NCBI GenBank assembly: GCA_016124235.1
Contig: WGOC01000022.1
Span: forward strand, 1-64,000
Length of the DNA stretch: 64,000 nt
Origin: a bacterium
Lineage (GTDB): Bacteria; Verrucomicrobiota; Verrucomicrobiia; Limisphaerales; RI-55
Direction: 5' to 3'
The position numbers and the translations under genes are program-made. A model generated the notes under the pieces. That model saw only the letters and a program-made list of their open reading frames with translations. It ran no database searches and was not told where the DNA came from. Each line of letters starts with the position of its first letter. The first letter of the stretch is position 1. Below are positions 8,352 through 19,499 of this stretch, piece by piece.

Positions 8352-8996
8352 CTACGATTCGGATTTCGCCAACTTGTCGCGGAGCGATTCCAGTGCCTGT
8401 AGTCGGGGAAGCATTTCGCGTTTAACCAGCCGTCTCTGGCTCCGGGTCTCGATTGCCAAGGCCACAACCATTGCAGTCATCAACGGAATGATCATCCATT
8501 CCTGGCTCATCGCCCGGAAGATCACCAGCGAAACGAGGCCGGAACCGATGTGTGGTGGGATGAAGCCACGAACGATATTCTTTCGGGCGGCGATCTGATA
8601 CCGCGTTTGCTCGATATCACGTTCCAGATCGTCGCGTAGCGAGGAGGTGAATTTGCGTTCTCTTTGGTGCTGTCGTTTGCGCCCGGAATAAATGAGAATG
8701 GCATACTGAGCCCAACAGACAATCGCCACCAACAGGGCAACCACGTCCCACTTCGTCAAGGCAACCGCCGGACTGACCTTCGCGACCAATCCCAAATAGT
8801 CCGCCACCAAAATGAAAAGGATCACGGTGATCACGAACAGGCTGGCGCCATAGGTTTCCAGTTCCTGGCGGAACATCAGCCGCCCAAATCGGCGACTCTT
8901 CTCCCGCAAAACCGCGTGCAGGCCGGTCTCATTCAAGGCATAGAGAGGTTTTTCGTTCTGGGAATCCCAGATTACTTTTATGGCTTCAAAGTCCAT
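8352..8996 (-). CDS. Membrane protein encoded with an ECF sigma factor, possible sigma regulator
   Basis: 214 residues. Two hydrophobic segments (residues about 51-70 and 83-105) are followed by a charged, glutamine- and arginine-rich stretch and two further hydrophobic segments (about 150-185), then a coiled-coil-like tail. No zinc-binding anti-sigma motif (HxxxCxxC) is visible. The start overlaps the end of the sigma factor gene by 11 bases, so the two are co-translated. That arrangement is what one expects of a sigma factor and its membrane regulator, but the role is inferred from position only. Confidence 0.6.
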   Translation of the reverse strand: MDFEAIKVIWDSQNEKPLYALNETGLHAVLREKSRRFGRLMFRQELETYGASLFVITVILFILVADYLGLVAKVSPAVALTKWDVVALLVAIVCWAQYAILIYSGRKRQHQRERKFTSSLRDDLERDIEQTRYQIAARKNIVRGFIPPHIGSGLVSLVIFRAMSQEWMIIPLMTAMVVALAIETRSQRRLVKREMLPRLQALESLRDKLAKSES

Positions 8997-9510
8997 GGTT
9001 TGTCTCCTCGTTGGATTTTTCAGTTAAACGTTTTTTGATGCGATTCAACTTCACGCCCACGTTGCTCTCCGTGATGCCGAGCGTGGCGGAAATTTCCTTG
9101 TAGCTATGGCCATCAAGCATCATCAGGGTCAGGGAGCGATCGATCTCATCCATTTGGCCAATCTGATCGTACAGCCAGTCCAGCCGTGGATTCTTGTTTT
9201 TGGAGGTTTGCAGCAACGCGTGCTCCTGGCCGTTAATCGTCTGGTGGCCGTCGCGATGTCGCTTTTCCCTTTTTGACCAGGCCATGGCTGAATAGAGCGC
9301 CACCCGATAGATCCAGGTCGTCGCCTTCGAATCACCGCGGAACTTTGGAATCGAATTCCAGACCTGGGTGGTGATTTCCTGGAACAAATCCTCCTGGTCG
9401 TGCTGATTGAATGCGTAAGCACGAACCACTTTGAAGAACAGCCCCCTATGCTCGTCGAGCCATCCGTCGAAGATTCGTTGTTGTTCGTTCCGTTCCATCA
9501 ATTGAATCAC
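8986..9510 (-). CDS. ECF RNA polymerase sigma factor
   Basis: 174 residues. Region 2 is seen in YAFNQHDQEDLFQEITTQVW and the following RGDSKATTWIYRVA; region 4 in LDGHSYKEISATLGITESNV near residues 132-151. It directs RNA polymerase to promoters of a regulon that cannot be named from sequence. The GTG at 9510 has a GGTGG just upstream; an ATG four codons in (9498) is an alternative. It is followed by an overlapping gene for a membrane protein. Divergent transcription with the exported nitrilase-like gene leaves about 140 bases for both promoters. Confidence 0.9.
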   Translation of the reverse strand: MIQLMERNEQQRIFDGWLDEHRGLFFKVVRAYAFNQHDQEDLFQEITTQVWNSIPKFRGDSKATTWIYRVALYSAMAWSKREKRHRDGHQTINGQEHALLQTSKNKNPRLDWLYDQIGQMDEIDRSLTLMMLDGHSYKEISATLGITESNVGVKLNRIKKRLTEKSNEETNHGL

Positions 9511-9648
9511 TTTCCACCCAACTTGTGTTCAGCCTTGATGGATTCCTTACACCGGAACAGAAATCTTTCCGTTTCCAGGCTGGCAGGATAACTCGTTTGG
9601 CGGATTTCCCGGGCTTTGCATTCGAAACAGGAAGTTTATGCTTCCACC

Positions 9649-10938
9649 ATGTTCCTTAGAAAGCTCTTCCATGCCGCAGCGGTGGTTTTCGTGTTGTCGC
9701 TGGCCGCGACTCAGGCCGCGGAGATCACCATTCCCGACTCGGCGTGGCATTCGTGGTCGCCACGCGATGACATTGCGCCGGTCTTCAAATTTGATTCCGA
9801 GGTTGGCCATAGTGGACCGGGTTCGTTTTACATTGAGCCAAAAGGCAATCCGGCGGCGTTCGGTGCCTGGACCTGTGTCGTGACCAATTTTGTTCCCGGG
9901 AAAACCTACCGGTTCGAAGTCTGGTATCGCACGGTGTTCACCAGGAATCCGGTGCGGTCCGTGATTCCGCGACTGGAATGGCAAGATTCCCAAGGCCGCG
10001 CGGTGCGGCCCCCGGATTTTGCGATCGGCAAACCGCAAGCCGATGGATGGAGCAAAGTGGCTTATGTGACGACCGCACCGGACGATGCCCGCCAGGTGAA
10101 AGTTGAGCTGGGGTTCGGATTTGATGCACGCGGATTTGTCTGGTTTGACGACGTCAAGTTTGTCCAGGAAAGCAAACCGCCGGATCGCGTCGTGCGCGTG
10201 GCGACCATTCACCATCGGCCGCATGGCAACAGCTCGGCCGCTGAAAATGTCGAGGAGTTCGCCAAATACATTGGGCAGGCCGGCGAGCAGCACCCGGACA
10301 TCATCTGTCTGCCGGAAGGGATGACGGAAGTCGGCACCGGCCTGAGCTATGTTGAGGTCAGTGAATCCATTCCCGGTCCCACCACAATCCGCCTGGGCGA
10401 ACTCGCGGCGAAATACCACACGTACATTGTGGCCGGCATTTACGAATCATCCGGCAAGATCGTTTACAACACCGCTGTCCTGATTGATCGCCAGGGCAAC
10501 GTCGCCGGCAAGTATTGCAAAACGCATCTGCCGCGCGAGGAATGGGAAGCCGGCCTGACGCCGGGCGATGAGTATCCGGTGTTCGACACGGACTTTGGCA
10601 AGGTTGGTTTGTTTATTTGTTGGGACGTGCAATTTCCCGAACCGGCCCGGGCGATGGCCCTCAAGGGTGCCGAACTTTTGTTGCTGCCAATTTGGGGCGG
10701 CAGCGATGTCCTCACTCGTGCGCGCGCGATCGAGAATCATGTCTACTTGGTTTCATCGACTTATGACATGCGGTCGTTTGTCGTAGATCCGACCGGTGAA
10801 GTGCTCGCCGAAGCCACCGACAAAGATCCAGTCGCCATCGCGGAAGTGCATCTGGACAAGACAATCATCCAGCCTTGGCTCGGCAACATGAAATACCGCA
10901 CCTGGAAGGAACGGCGCCCGGATATCAAAGTGGAGTGA
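9649..10938 (+). CDS. Exported carbon-nitrogen hydrolase (nitrilase superfamily) with N-terminal carbohydrate-binding-like domain
   Basis: 429 residues from the ATG at 9649, which gives a clean signal peptide (MFLRKLFHAAAVVFVLSLAA, cleavage after TQA). Residues about 25-175 look like a galactose-binding/CBM-like beta sandwich (IPDSAWHSWSPRDD, WYRTVF, FVWFDDVKF). The rest is a nitrilase-type domain with the E-K-C triad at E223 (CLPEG), K291 (CKTHLP) and C324 (FICWD). It should hydrolyse amide or nitrile bonds outside the cytoplasm; the substrate is unknown. The ORF could be extended to a TTG at 9616, but that would bury the signal peptide. Confidence 0.85.
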   Translation: MFLRKLFHAAAVVFVLSLAATQAAEITIPDSAWHSWSPRDDIAPVFKFDSEVGHSGPGSFYIEPKGNPAAFGAWTCVVTNFVPGKTYRFEVWYRTVFTRNPVRSVIPRLEWQDSQGRAVRPPDFAIGKPQADGWSKVAYVTTAPDDARQVKVELGFGFDARGFVWFDDVKFVQESKPPDRVVRVATIHHRPHGNSSAAENVEEFAKYIGQAGEQHPDIICLPEGMTEVGTGLSYVEVSESIPGPTTIRLGELAAKYHTYIVAGIYESSGKIVYNTAVLIDRQGNVAGKYCKTHLPREEWEAGLTPGDEYPVFDTDFGKVGLFICWDVQFPEPARAMALKGAELLLLPIWGGSDVLTRARAIENHVYLVSSTYDMRSFVVDPTGEVLAEATDKDPVAIAEVHLDKTIIQPWLGNMKYRTWKERRPDIKVE

Positions 10939-10985
10939 TTGTGAAGTGACCGGCTTCGTGAGCGACTTGTACGCTGAATTTCAGT

Positions 10986-11819
10986 TCACTGACTAATTCC
11001 AAGGGACGAATTGCGGGCAGCTTCAAATTGCCTGCGCAGCTCACCCTCGGGTCCAGGAAGCTCCACATGATCTGGAGCCGACTCACCATAGCCAAGTTTG
11101 CCATTGGCCAAATTCACGGAAAACACGTTCATGTGCCAGTCTGGCTGATGATCTCGAACGTATTGAACAAGGACCGTGTTCTGTGACGGGTTATAGTAAA
11201 AAAATGGTCCATCGTATCCTTTCCAACCGTCGGTTTTCTCGGCTAGATCTTCAAAATGTCCCGGATTCTCCGAAATTTCCCGAGCCATCACGTAGTCAAA
11301 CAACTGCTTTTTCGATTCTTCTGACATCTTTTCACCAATATCGATTAAACCTATTTCTTTTGCGCGGAGCTTTCGCCTGGCGAGTATTTGTTCCTCGGTA
11401 CCCGGCTCGCCGGTGTGGCCGATCTTCTTGACGAGTTCCCAATCTTCTTTTGGGAATCGATCCTCGGCGGTAGCGGCGGGATTTGCCGCCTCAAGTTTTG
11501 CCTGAAGCTTTTTGTTTTCTTCGGTCAAAATTTCATTCCGTGCCAGCAGAGTCGTCACGTAACTACGAAGCCTTGCTATTTCAAGAGTACCAGCGTTGTC
11601 ATTTGCGACAATGCTTGTCGTCGCCACAATGTTTGTGGGCCTGCGCTGGCTGCGTTGGAGTTCCGTCCGGATGAGTTCCATGCCTGCCAAAGCACCATTG
11701 ATTCTCGTGATCTCAACTCTGTGTAGGTGGAGCGAGTAACCAGCGAAAGAAATAACCAGCGCCGCGCAAAAAACTCGCACGGCGGTTTTGAGGTCCGGCT
11801 TGTTTTGATTCCAATTCAT
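10986..11819 (-). CDS. Membrane-anchored hypothetical protein with coiled coil
   Basis: 277 residues. One N-terminal hydrophobic segment (about 13-30) is followed by a coiled coil (about 75-115, LLARNEILTEENKKLQAKLE) and a soluble C-terminal domain with several aromatic residues (FFYYNPSQNTVLVQYV). Similar anchor-plus-coil proteins accompany sigma-linked genes in this phylum, and the coiled region recalls the tail of the sigma factor at 15344-16861. I do not recognise a named family. It stands alone, convergent with the nitrilase-like gene. Confidence 0.6.
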   Translation of the reverse strand: MNWNQNKPDLKTAVRVFCAALVISFAGYSLHLHRVEITRINGALAGMELIRTELQRSQRRPTNIVATTSIVANDNAGTLEIARLRSYVTTLLARNEILTEENKKLQAKLEAANPAATAEDRFPKEDWELVKKIGHTGEPGTEEQILARRKLRAKEIGLIDIGEKMSEESKKQLFDYVMAREISENPGHFEDLAEKTDGWKGYDGPFFYYNPSQNTVLVQYVRDHQPDWHMNVFSVNLANGKLGYGESAPDHVELPGPEGELRRQFEAARNSSLGISQ

Positions 11820-12218
11820 AGCGGTCTGTATTCAGTTGTCGGATCTACTTTAGAAGCGATTGGCTGGCCTGTACGAATATCAGACCGAGAGATCGATTAT
11901 TCGTCACGCCATTCCGGCCTGCTTCTCTTGGCTCACTTCCTTCAAAACAAGGCTTGCGCCCACATCTCACATTTGCGTTGTCAGGTTAAGTTATATCTAA
12001 AACGACAAATGAGGAAACCACCGTTTCCGATGATCTACTGGTGAGTTACGTCAACGGAAACTCAATGAACTGACCGACCTGCTACGATGGGGCAGTTGGC
12101 ACCAACGACGTGCAACCATTGAAGCAACGTTGAGCTTTCCTTATCACTACTCAAAGCAACAGTGATGTATTCAAATCCAACTTGAAACCGCCGCCATCGG
12201 CCTTAGCGTTGCGCGCCT
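11820..12218. other. 399-base gap upstream of gcvP, no gene seen
   Basis: No convincing ORF, terminator or riboswitch was found. In particular I looked for glycine-riboswitch conserved blocks and did not see them. A weak promoter-like pair, TTGAAA near 12182 and TAGCGT near 12204, lies close to the gcvP start. This region should hold divergent promoters for the 10986-11819 gene and gcvP. Confidence 0.4.
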
Positions 12219-15253
<3,035 letters not shown>

Positions 15254-15257
<4 letters not shown>

Positions 15258-15280
15258 GACAGGCAGGATGCCTGTCCTAC
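15254..15280. repeat. Palindrome overlapping the gcvP stop codon
   Basis: GTAGGACAGGCA and TGCCTGTCCTAC are perfect 12-base arms around GGA. The first arm contains the TAG stop of gcvP. No T-run follows, so it is more likely a dispersed REP-type unit than a rho-independent terminator, though the RNA hairpin could stabilise the mRNA end. Confidence 0.7.
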
Positions 15281-15343
15281 CCTGACGGCTTCCGGTCCGC
15301 GTTGCTTCTATCGAGTGTAAGACCCGGCGTGGTTCGGTCGCTT

Positions 15344-16861
15344 TCAGTTCGGCTGCGGCAGGACGAAGAGGATTGGTTTGTGATTGACGGTCCAGTTCCG
15401 CTCGAATTGCTCGAAAGAACCGCCGACCATCGATTCGGTCACGGTTTGTACCGCACCATCAGCGGTCGTGTAGCACTTAATACGGTTGCCGTCTGGATCG
15501 ACCATCGGTTCACGCTGCCGGACCACCACCGTGTTGGATGATTGAACGTGTGGAATCCCTCCATTCACTCCATCCACAATCGGGTCGGCTCTTCCAAAAT
15601 AGACCTGCTCGTAGTTTTGACGATCTGACAGCTTCCTTCCAGCCTCCAACAACGCCGGTTGAAATTCGGGAGAATCAAGTCCCTTGGGAAACAAGTCGTT
15701 GTGATCGTTGGCGTAGATGCGCAAAGCCAGTCCGAGTGCCTTGAGATCCTCGATGCTTTCCCTCCTCCGCTTTTCGAATTCCATTTTTTCCGCCTGCCTT
15801 TCGGTCACCGTAGTTGCAGTCGCGGCTTGTAGCTGAGCTCTCAATTTGCCTGCTTCGGCAATGAGTTGTTCGTTTTGGGCCCGGAGCTTGTTCAGCGAGT
15901 CCAATTCCCGATTCAATTTGTCCACTTCACCGCGCAGACGCGGCAGTTCCGCGACCTCTTTCCTGAGCTGTTCGATCTGCTCGTCTCGAAGTTGGATCGT
16001 GGCTGTGGCCTGTTGTTGTGCGGTGGCAAATCTAGTCTGCAATTCCTTCAGCGATTGATAATCGGCGCGCAGGCGTGTGGCTTGATGCTCCTTGACGAAA
16101 TAGGTTGAAGTGCCGGTCACGGCAGCTGCAGCCAACACAACGGCCGCCGTTTTGAGGTTCAAAAGGTTCATGGTTGTCGACGTGGATTGAGTGAGTAGTG
16201 AAGTGGTGGCGACCATGCCCGAAGCGAGTGCCGAAGTCGTGACGAATGAAAGCACGGCGGCGGGTGCAGTTTGGATCGCGCCGCCGGAGATCGCCGTTGC
16301 CAGCACAGCGGCCGGAAGCGTGATGCTGCGCTTGCCAAAAATGTCGCGTAATCGGTCGAGTGCGCGGCCGACGCGTTTTTGCGCGGCGTCTTCGCCAACA
16401 CCGAGCGCGGCGCCGACTTCGCGCAGGCTTTTGTTCTGAAAAAAGCGCAGCAGCACGGCCTGGCGTTCGGCTTCGGTCAGTTCATCCATTGCGGGTTCGA
16501 GCACTGGCGCAATCTGGTCCCACGGATTGGCGGTTTCGCTGGTCATTAAATTTGCGGCGGCTGCCTGTTCGCGTTCGCGTTGCCGGCGTTGTTTCCGATT
16601 CGTTTCCAAGCACAAGTTGCGCGTGGTGCGATAAAGCCATCCGGTAAGCACGACGTCGGACTTAAGCTGTGCGCATTGTCGGGCCAGCCGGATGAAAACG
16701 CTTTGCGCGACGTCCCGTGCTTCATCGGGGCTGCCGAGTTGCCGGACTGCGGCCGAATAGACCAGACCGAGATGCCGCCGGACGATTTCGGTGAAAGCCG
16801 CTTCGGATTGCTGGCGCGCAATTTGGTCGAGTAATTCACGGTCGGTCATGCTGGTTTTCAC
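15344..16861 (-). CDS. ECF sigma factor with long membrane and coiled-coil C-terminal extension
   Basis: 505 residues. Residues 1-180 are a complete ECF sigma factor: region 2 around ARDVAQSVFIRLARQ and region 4 around LREVGAALGVGEDAAQKRVG. This is followed by an alanine-rich hydrophobic stretch (about 185-260) with one or two membrane segments, a long coiled coil (about 265-355) and a C-terminal domain with YANDHNDLFP and a GG-rich end. A single chain thus joins DNA-directed and membrane or extracytoplasmic parts, a layout known from sigma factors of this phylum. The extension may act as a built-in regulator (inference). It faces away from the GNAT gene at 16974. Confidence 0.8.
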   Translation of the reverse strand: MKTSMTDRELLDQIARQQSEAAFTEIVRRHLGLVYSAAVRQLGSPDEARDVAQSVFIRLARQCAQLKSDVVLTGWLYRTTRNLCLETNRKQRRQREREQAAAANLMTSETANPWDQIAPVLEPAMDELTEAERQAVLLRFFQNKSLREVGAALGVGEDAAQKRVGRALDRLRDIFGKRSITLPAAVLATAISGGAIQTAPAAVLSFVTTSALASGMVATTSLLTQSTSTTMNLLNLKTAAVVLAAAAVTGTSTYFVKEHQATRLRADYQSLKELQTRFATAQQQATATIQLRDEQIEQLRKEVAELPRLRGEVDKLNRELDSLNKLRAQNEQLIAEAGKLRAQLQAATATTVTERQAEKMEFEKRRRESIEDLKALGLALRIYANDHNDLFPKGLDSPEFQPALLEAGRKLSDRQNYEQVYFGRADPIVDGVNGGIPHVQSSNTVVVRQREPMVDPDGNRIKCYTTADGAVQTVTESMVGGSFEQFERNWTVNHKPILFVLPQPN

Positions 16862-16973
16862 GAGTTAATGACCGCGGGAGCGTTTTTCCGACAGATTATT
16901 TTGTGCAAAGAGCTCGCCGGCTTCCGGTTCGACAATCGGGCCGAACCGTTCCATCTTTTGGATCGTTGAAACC

Positions 16974-17510
16974 ATGAATCGCAAAGCCAGACAACTCGGA
17001 CCGTCCGCCGTCGAACAAACGATTGAGATTCGCGAAATGACGTTCAACGACATGCGCGCGGTCTTTGATTTGGGCACGCGCCTGTTCACGCCGGAGAAGT
17101 GGCCGACGCTTTACCGGGCGTGGGACGAATATGAAATCGTCCAACTTTTTGGATCGGATGGAGAATTCTGTCTGGTGGCGGAAATTGATGCTCGTGTCGT
17201 CGGTTTTGCGCTCGGTACGATGATGAAGAAGCCGCGCAGTTCTTGGCGTTATGGCTGGCTGCTCTGGCTGGGCGTGGCGCCTCGGATGAAGCAACGCGGC
17301 ATCGGCACGCGGCTGTTGAACCAGCTCACGGACCGCTTTATCGATGCCGGTGCGCGCATGATGCTCGTGGACACGGACGACGAAAATCACGACGCGATCA
17401 ACCTGTTTCGCAAGCTGGGATTTGGCGATGCGATGAAACACGTTTACCTGTCCAAGAATCTCGTTTCCCACCCGAGCTATCGTCGCAAAAAATCGCAGGA
17501 GGAAGGCTGA
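16974..17510 (+). CDS. GNAT family N-acetyltransferase (RimI-like)
   Basis: 178 residues. The acetyl-CoA-binding motif is clear: WLGVAPRMKQRGIGTRLL near residues 99-116 (Q/R-x-x-G-x-G). It is followed by MMLVDTDDENHDAINLFRKL, the usual D-x-x-N-x-x-A-x-x-F-Y/F-x-K-x-G-F arrangement. An N-terminal extension of about 15 residues precedes the first strand (IEIREMTF). The substrate is unknown; RimI-like enzymes acetylate protein N-termini or small molecules. It stands alone, divergent from the sigma-factor gene, with about 110 bases between them, and lies just outside the left end of the integrated element. Confidence 0.85.
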   Translation: MNRKARQLGPSAVEQTIEIREMTFNDMRAVFDLGTRLFTPEKWPTLYRAWDEYEIVQLFGSDGEFCLVAEIDARVVGFALGTMMKKPRSSWRYGWLLWLGVAPRMKQRGIGTRLLNQLTDRFIDAGARMMLVDTDDENHDAINLFRKLGFGDAMKHVYLSKNLVSHPSYRRKKSQEEG

Positions 17511-17588
17511 TCAACGGGGAGGATTAAAGCCAACGATTCCGAAAAGCTGGTGGCGAAACTCAGTAATAGGCGGATGTCAGGAAACTGT

Positions 17589-17618
17589 CAGGAATTTTCC
17601 AGAATATTCAAATTCCTG
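17589..17618 (-). terminator. Inverted repeat, possibly the stranded terminator of tRNA-Glu
   Basis: CAGGAATTT and AAATTCCTG are perfect 9-base arms 12 bases apart, ten bases beyond the att copy. Before integration this would have lain just downstream of the tRNA 3' end on the minus strand. A T-run is weak, so the terminator role is tentative. Confidence 0.35.
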
Positions 17619-17627
17619 AGGAAAAGC

Positions 17628-17661
17628 TGGCGACCCTAACGGGATTCGAACCCGTGTTACC
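17628..17661. repeat. Left attachment site: 34-base copy of the tRNA-Glu 3' end
   Basis: The 34 bases are identical to 25096-25129, which are the CCA, acceptor strand and T-arm of the intact tRNA-Glu. Beyond 17661 the match stops, as expected for an att core made by site-specific recombination. Confidence 0.9.
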
Positions 17662-17740
17662 AAAACGCCCATATCGCTGATGTCGTCCTTGCGTTTTTGC
17701 TAAGGAATTCGACATATACGACCTGCAAGAATCTTGACGT

Positions 17741-17762
17741 CATTCTTACTTTCATTCTTACT
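17741..17762. promoter_or_regulatory. Candidate integrase arm-type site, left
   Basis: CATTCTTACTTTCATTCTTACT is a tandem of an 11-base unit. Nearly the same tandem occurs, in the same orientation, at 25011-25033 near the other end. Paired repeats 60-80 bases inside an att core are typical of integrase arm sites. It lies just upstream of the integrase gene. Confidence 0.55.
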
Positions 17763-17791
17763 GGTTTTAGCATTAAACACACTGTGTAGCT

Positions 17792-19003
17792 ATGGCTAGT
17801 ATCTGGAAACACCCGAAGAGCCCTTGTTGGACTGCCTGCTTTACTGCGGTCGTGGGGCAGAGTCTCGTTCAGTTGAAGAAGTCCACCGGCACCAGTGACC
17901 GCAAGCTCGCGAGTCGGATCGCCGACGAATTGGAGGATGCCGCCCAGGGTCGACTCAAAGCGGAGCAGATTCAGACCTTTCTCGAAGACAAGGTCACGGA
18001 CCTGAACGTGCAGAGGACCGTTCGCGCGGCTTTCGATCAAGTTTTGCGAAAGACGGTTGGACGCGGACTGGTAAGCAGGACAACGCGCGGTTTCGTCGAA
18101 AGCTGGCTCGCTGCAAACAAAGGCACGGTGAGCAAGTCCACGATGGACAAATACGAAAAGACCGGCGAACGGTTTCTGGAATCAATCGGCGGGCTTGCCG
18201 ATCAAGACATTTCGCTGGTGCGTCGCGAACACATTGTTGCGTTTCGGGACGCGGAAGCGAGTCGGGTCGCTGCCACGACGGCAAATATCGCTTTGAAAAT
18301 TGTGCGCATCATCTTCGCGAAAGCAGAGACGGACGGCGCCGTCACGCGGAACGAAGCGCGACCGGTCAAGCTCTTGAAAACGACGGGACAGAGCGCGCGG
18401 CGGGCCTTCACGCTGCCGGAATTGAAGAAGATCCTCGCGGTGTGCGACTCGGAATGGCGGTCGCTGGTGCTTTTTGGGTTCTACACCGGAGCACGTCTCG
18501 GTGACCTGGCATCGCTCACCTGGCAGAACATCGATCTGCCTACTATGCAGTTGACGTTTGTGACTCGGAAGACGAACCGGCGCGTCAGCATTCCACTAAC
18601 GGAGCCTTTGTGCGATCTGCTGGAAAAGATGCCGGCCGGCTTCAATTCAAGGCAGCCGATTCATCCCCGCGCCTTTGAAACGGTCATGCGCGAAAAGCGG
18701 ACCGGCACGTTGTCGCGCCAGTTTGGTGAACTCCTTGCCGAAGCCGGGTTGTTATCGGAGCGGTCGCATCAAGCCAAAGAGAAGGGCAAAGGCCGCGCCG
18801 CGAGACGGCAGGTTTCGGAAATCAGCTTCCACGCTTTGCGGCACACGAACGTTTCCCTGCTCAAATCGGCCGGCGTCGGTGAAGCCGTGGCGCGGGATAT
18901 TGTCGGCCATGACAGTGTCGAGATCAGCCGGCGCTACACTCACATCGAAGACAGCGCCAAACGGAAGGCATTGAGCAAACTGCCCGACCTCGCGGCGGCC
19001 TAG
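17792..19003 (+). CDS. Tyrosine recombinase/integrase of the tRNA-Glu element
   Basis: 403 residues. The start MASIWKHPKSPCWTACF is a typical N-terminal arm-binding segment of phage-type integrases, followed by a SAM-like core-binding domain (about 95-185). The catalytic domain has R235 (TGARLGDL), K260, H347-x-x-R350 (HALRHT), H373 (VGHDS) and nucleophile Y382 (RRYTH), so all key residues are present and the enzyme should be active. It inserts and excises the element at the 34-base core in tRNA-Glu. The gene lies 130 bases from the left att copy and reads away from it. A predicted Xis-like HTH protein is at 21848. Confidence 0.95.
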   Translation: MASIWKHPKSPCWTACFTAVVGQSLVQLKKSTGTSDRKLASRIADELEDAAQGRLKAEQIQTFLEDKVTDLNVQRTVRAAFDQVLRKTVGRGLVSRTTRGFVESWLAANKGTVSKSTMDKYEKTGERFLESIGGLADQDISLVRREHIVAFRDAEASRVAATTANIALKIVRIIFAKAETDGAVTRNEARPVKLLKTTGQSARRAFTLPELKKILAVCDSEWRSLVLFGFYTGARLGDLASLTWQNIDLPTMQLTFVTRKTNRRVSIPLTEPLCDLLEKMPAGFNSRQPIHPRAFETVMREKRTGTLSRQFGELLAEAGLLSERSHQAKEKGKGRAARRQVSEISFHALRHTNVSLLKSAGVGEAVARDIVGHDSVEISRRYTHIEDSAKRKALSKLPDLAAA

Positions 19004-19499
19004 GATGGTGCAGCTGTAAGAAGAAAGGAGAGATTCCCCCTCTTTCTCCGGGTGGTTTTTCCCGGACGCACGCTTCCCCTTCCATCCATCCAATAGCTAC
19101 TCCTTAAGAAATTCGGACGGACGGACGGATCAAAAAAAGTGGCGGGGGGGGTAGCGACGCGCGGGGCGGCTCAAACGACGAATGGGAAACGGCTTTCATA
19201 ATTTGGCCTAAAGACCCTTTCTGAAGCTCGCGTCTTGCGGGAATCGTTGAATGCGGCAGACTTGCCCCTGGCGCGCGGGGAAGACGCAGTGCGCTCCTTC
19301 TGTGCTACAGATTGATCACTGACTGTCCCCGCGTCGCCAGATATTGAGGAATCCGTGCATGGCGCATGGACAACCGTCCGCGAATTTGTTATTACGCCGA
19401 TAACGCTGAAAGCGGTGGAAACTGGAAGCGGAGCCCGAGAGCGGCTTTTCTCTTTTGCGGTCCTTCGGTTCCCGTCCATCCGTTTCCCGCGCCGGACAG
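19004..19499. other. 496-base gap inside the element, no gene seen
   Basis: No convincing ORF was found. The stretch includes a GGACGGACGGACGG microrepeat near 19115 and a run of eight G at about 19143-19150. It could hold promoters for the cargo genes or an origin, but no iterons were recognised. Confidence 0.4.

Noticed and set aside
11820-12218. A glycine riboswitch upstream of gcvP
   Set aside because: I looked for the conserved glycine-aptamer blocks and did not see them.
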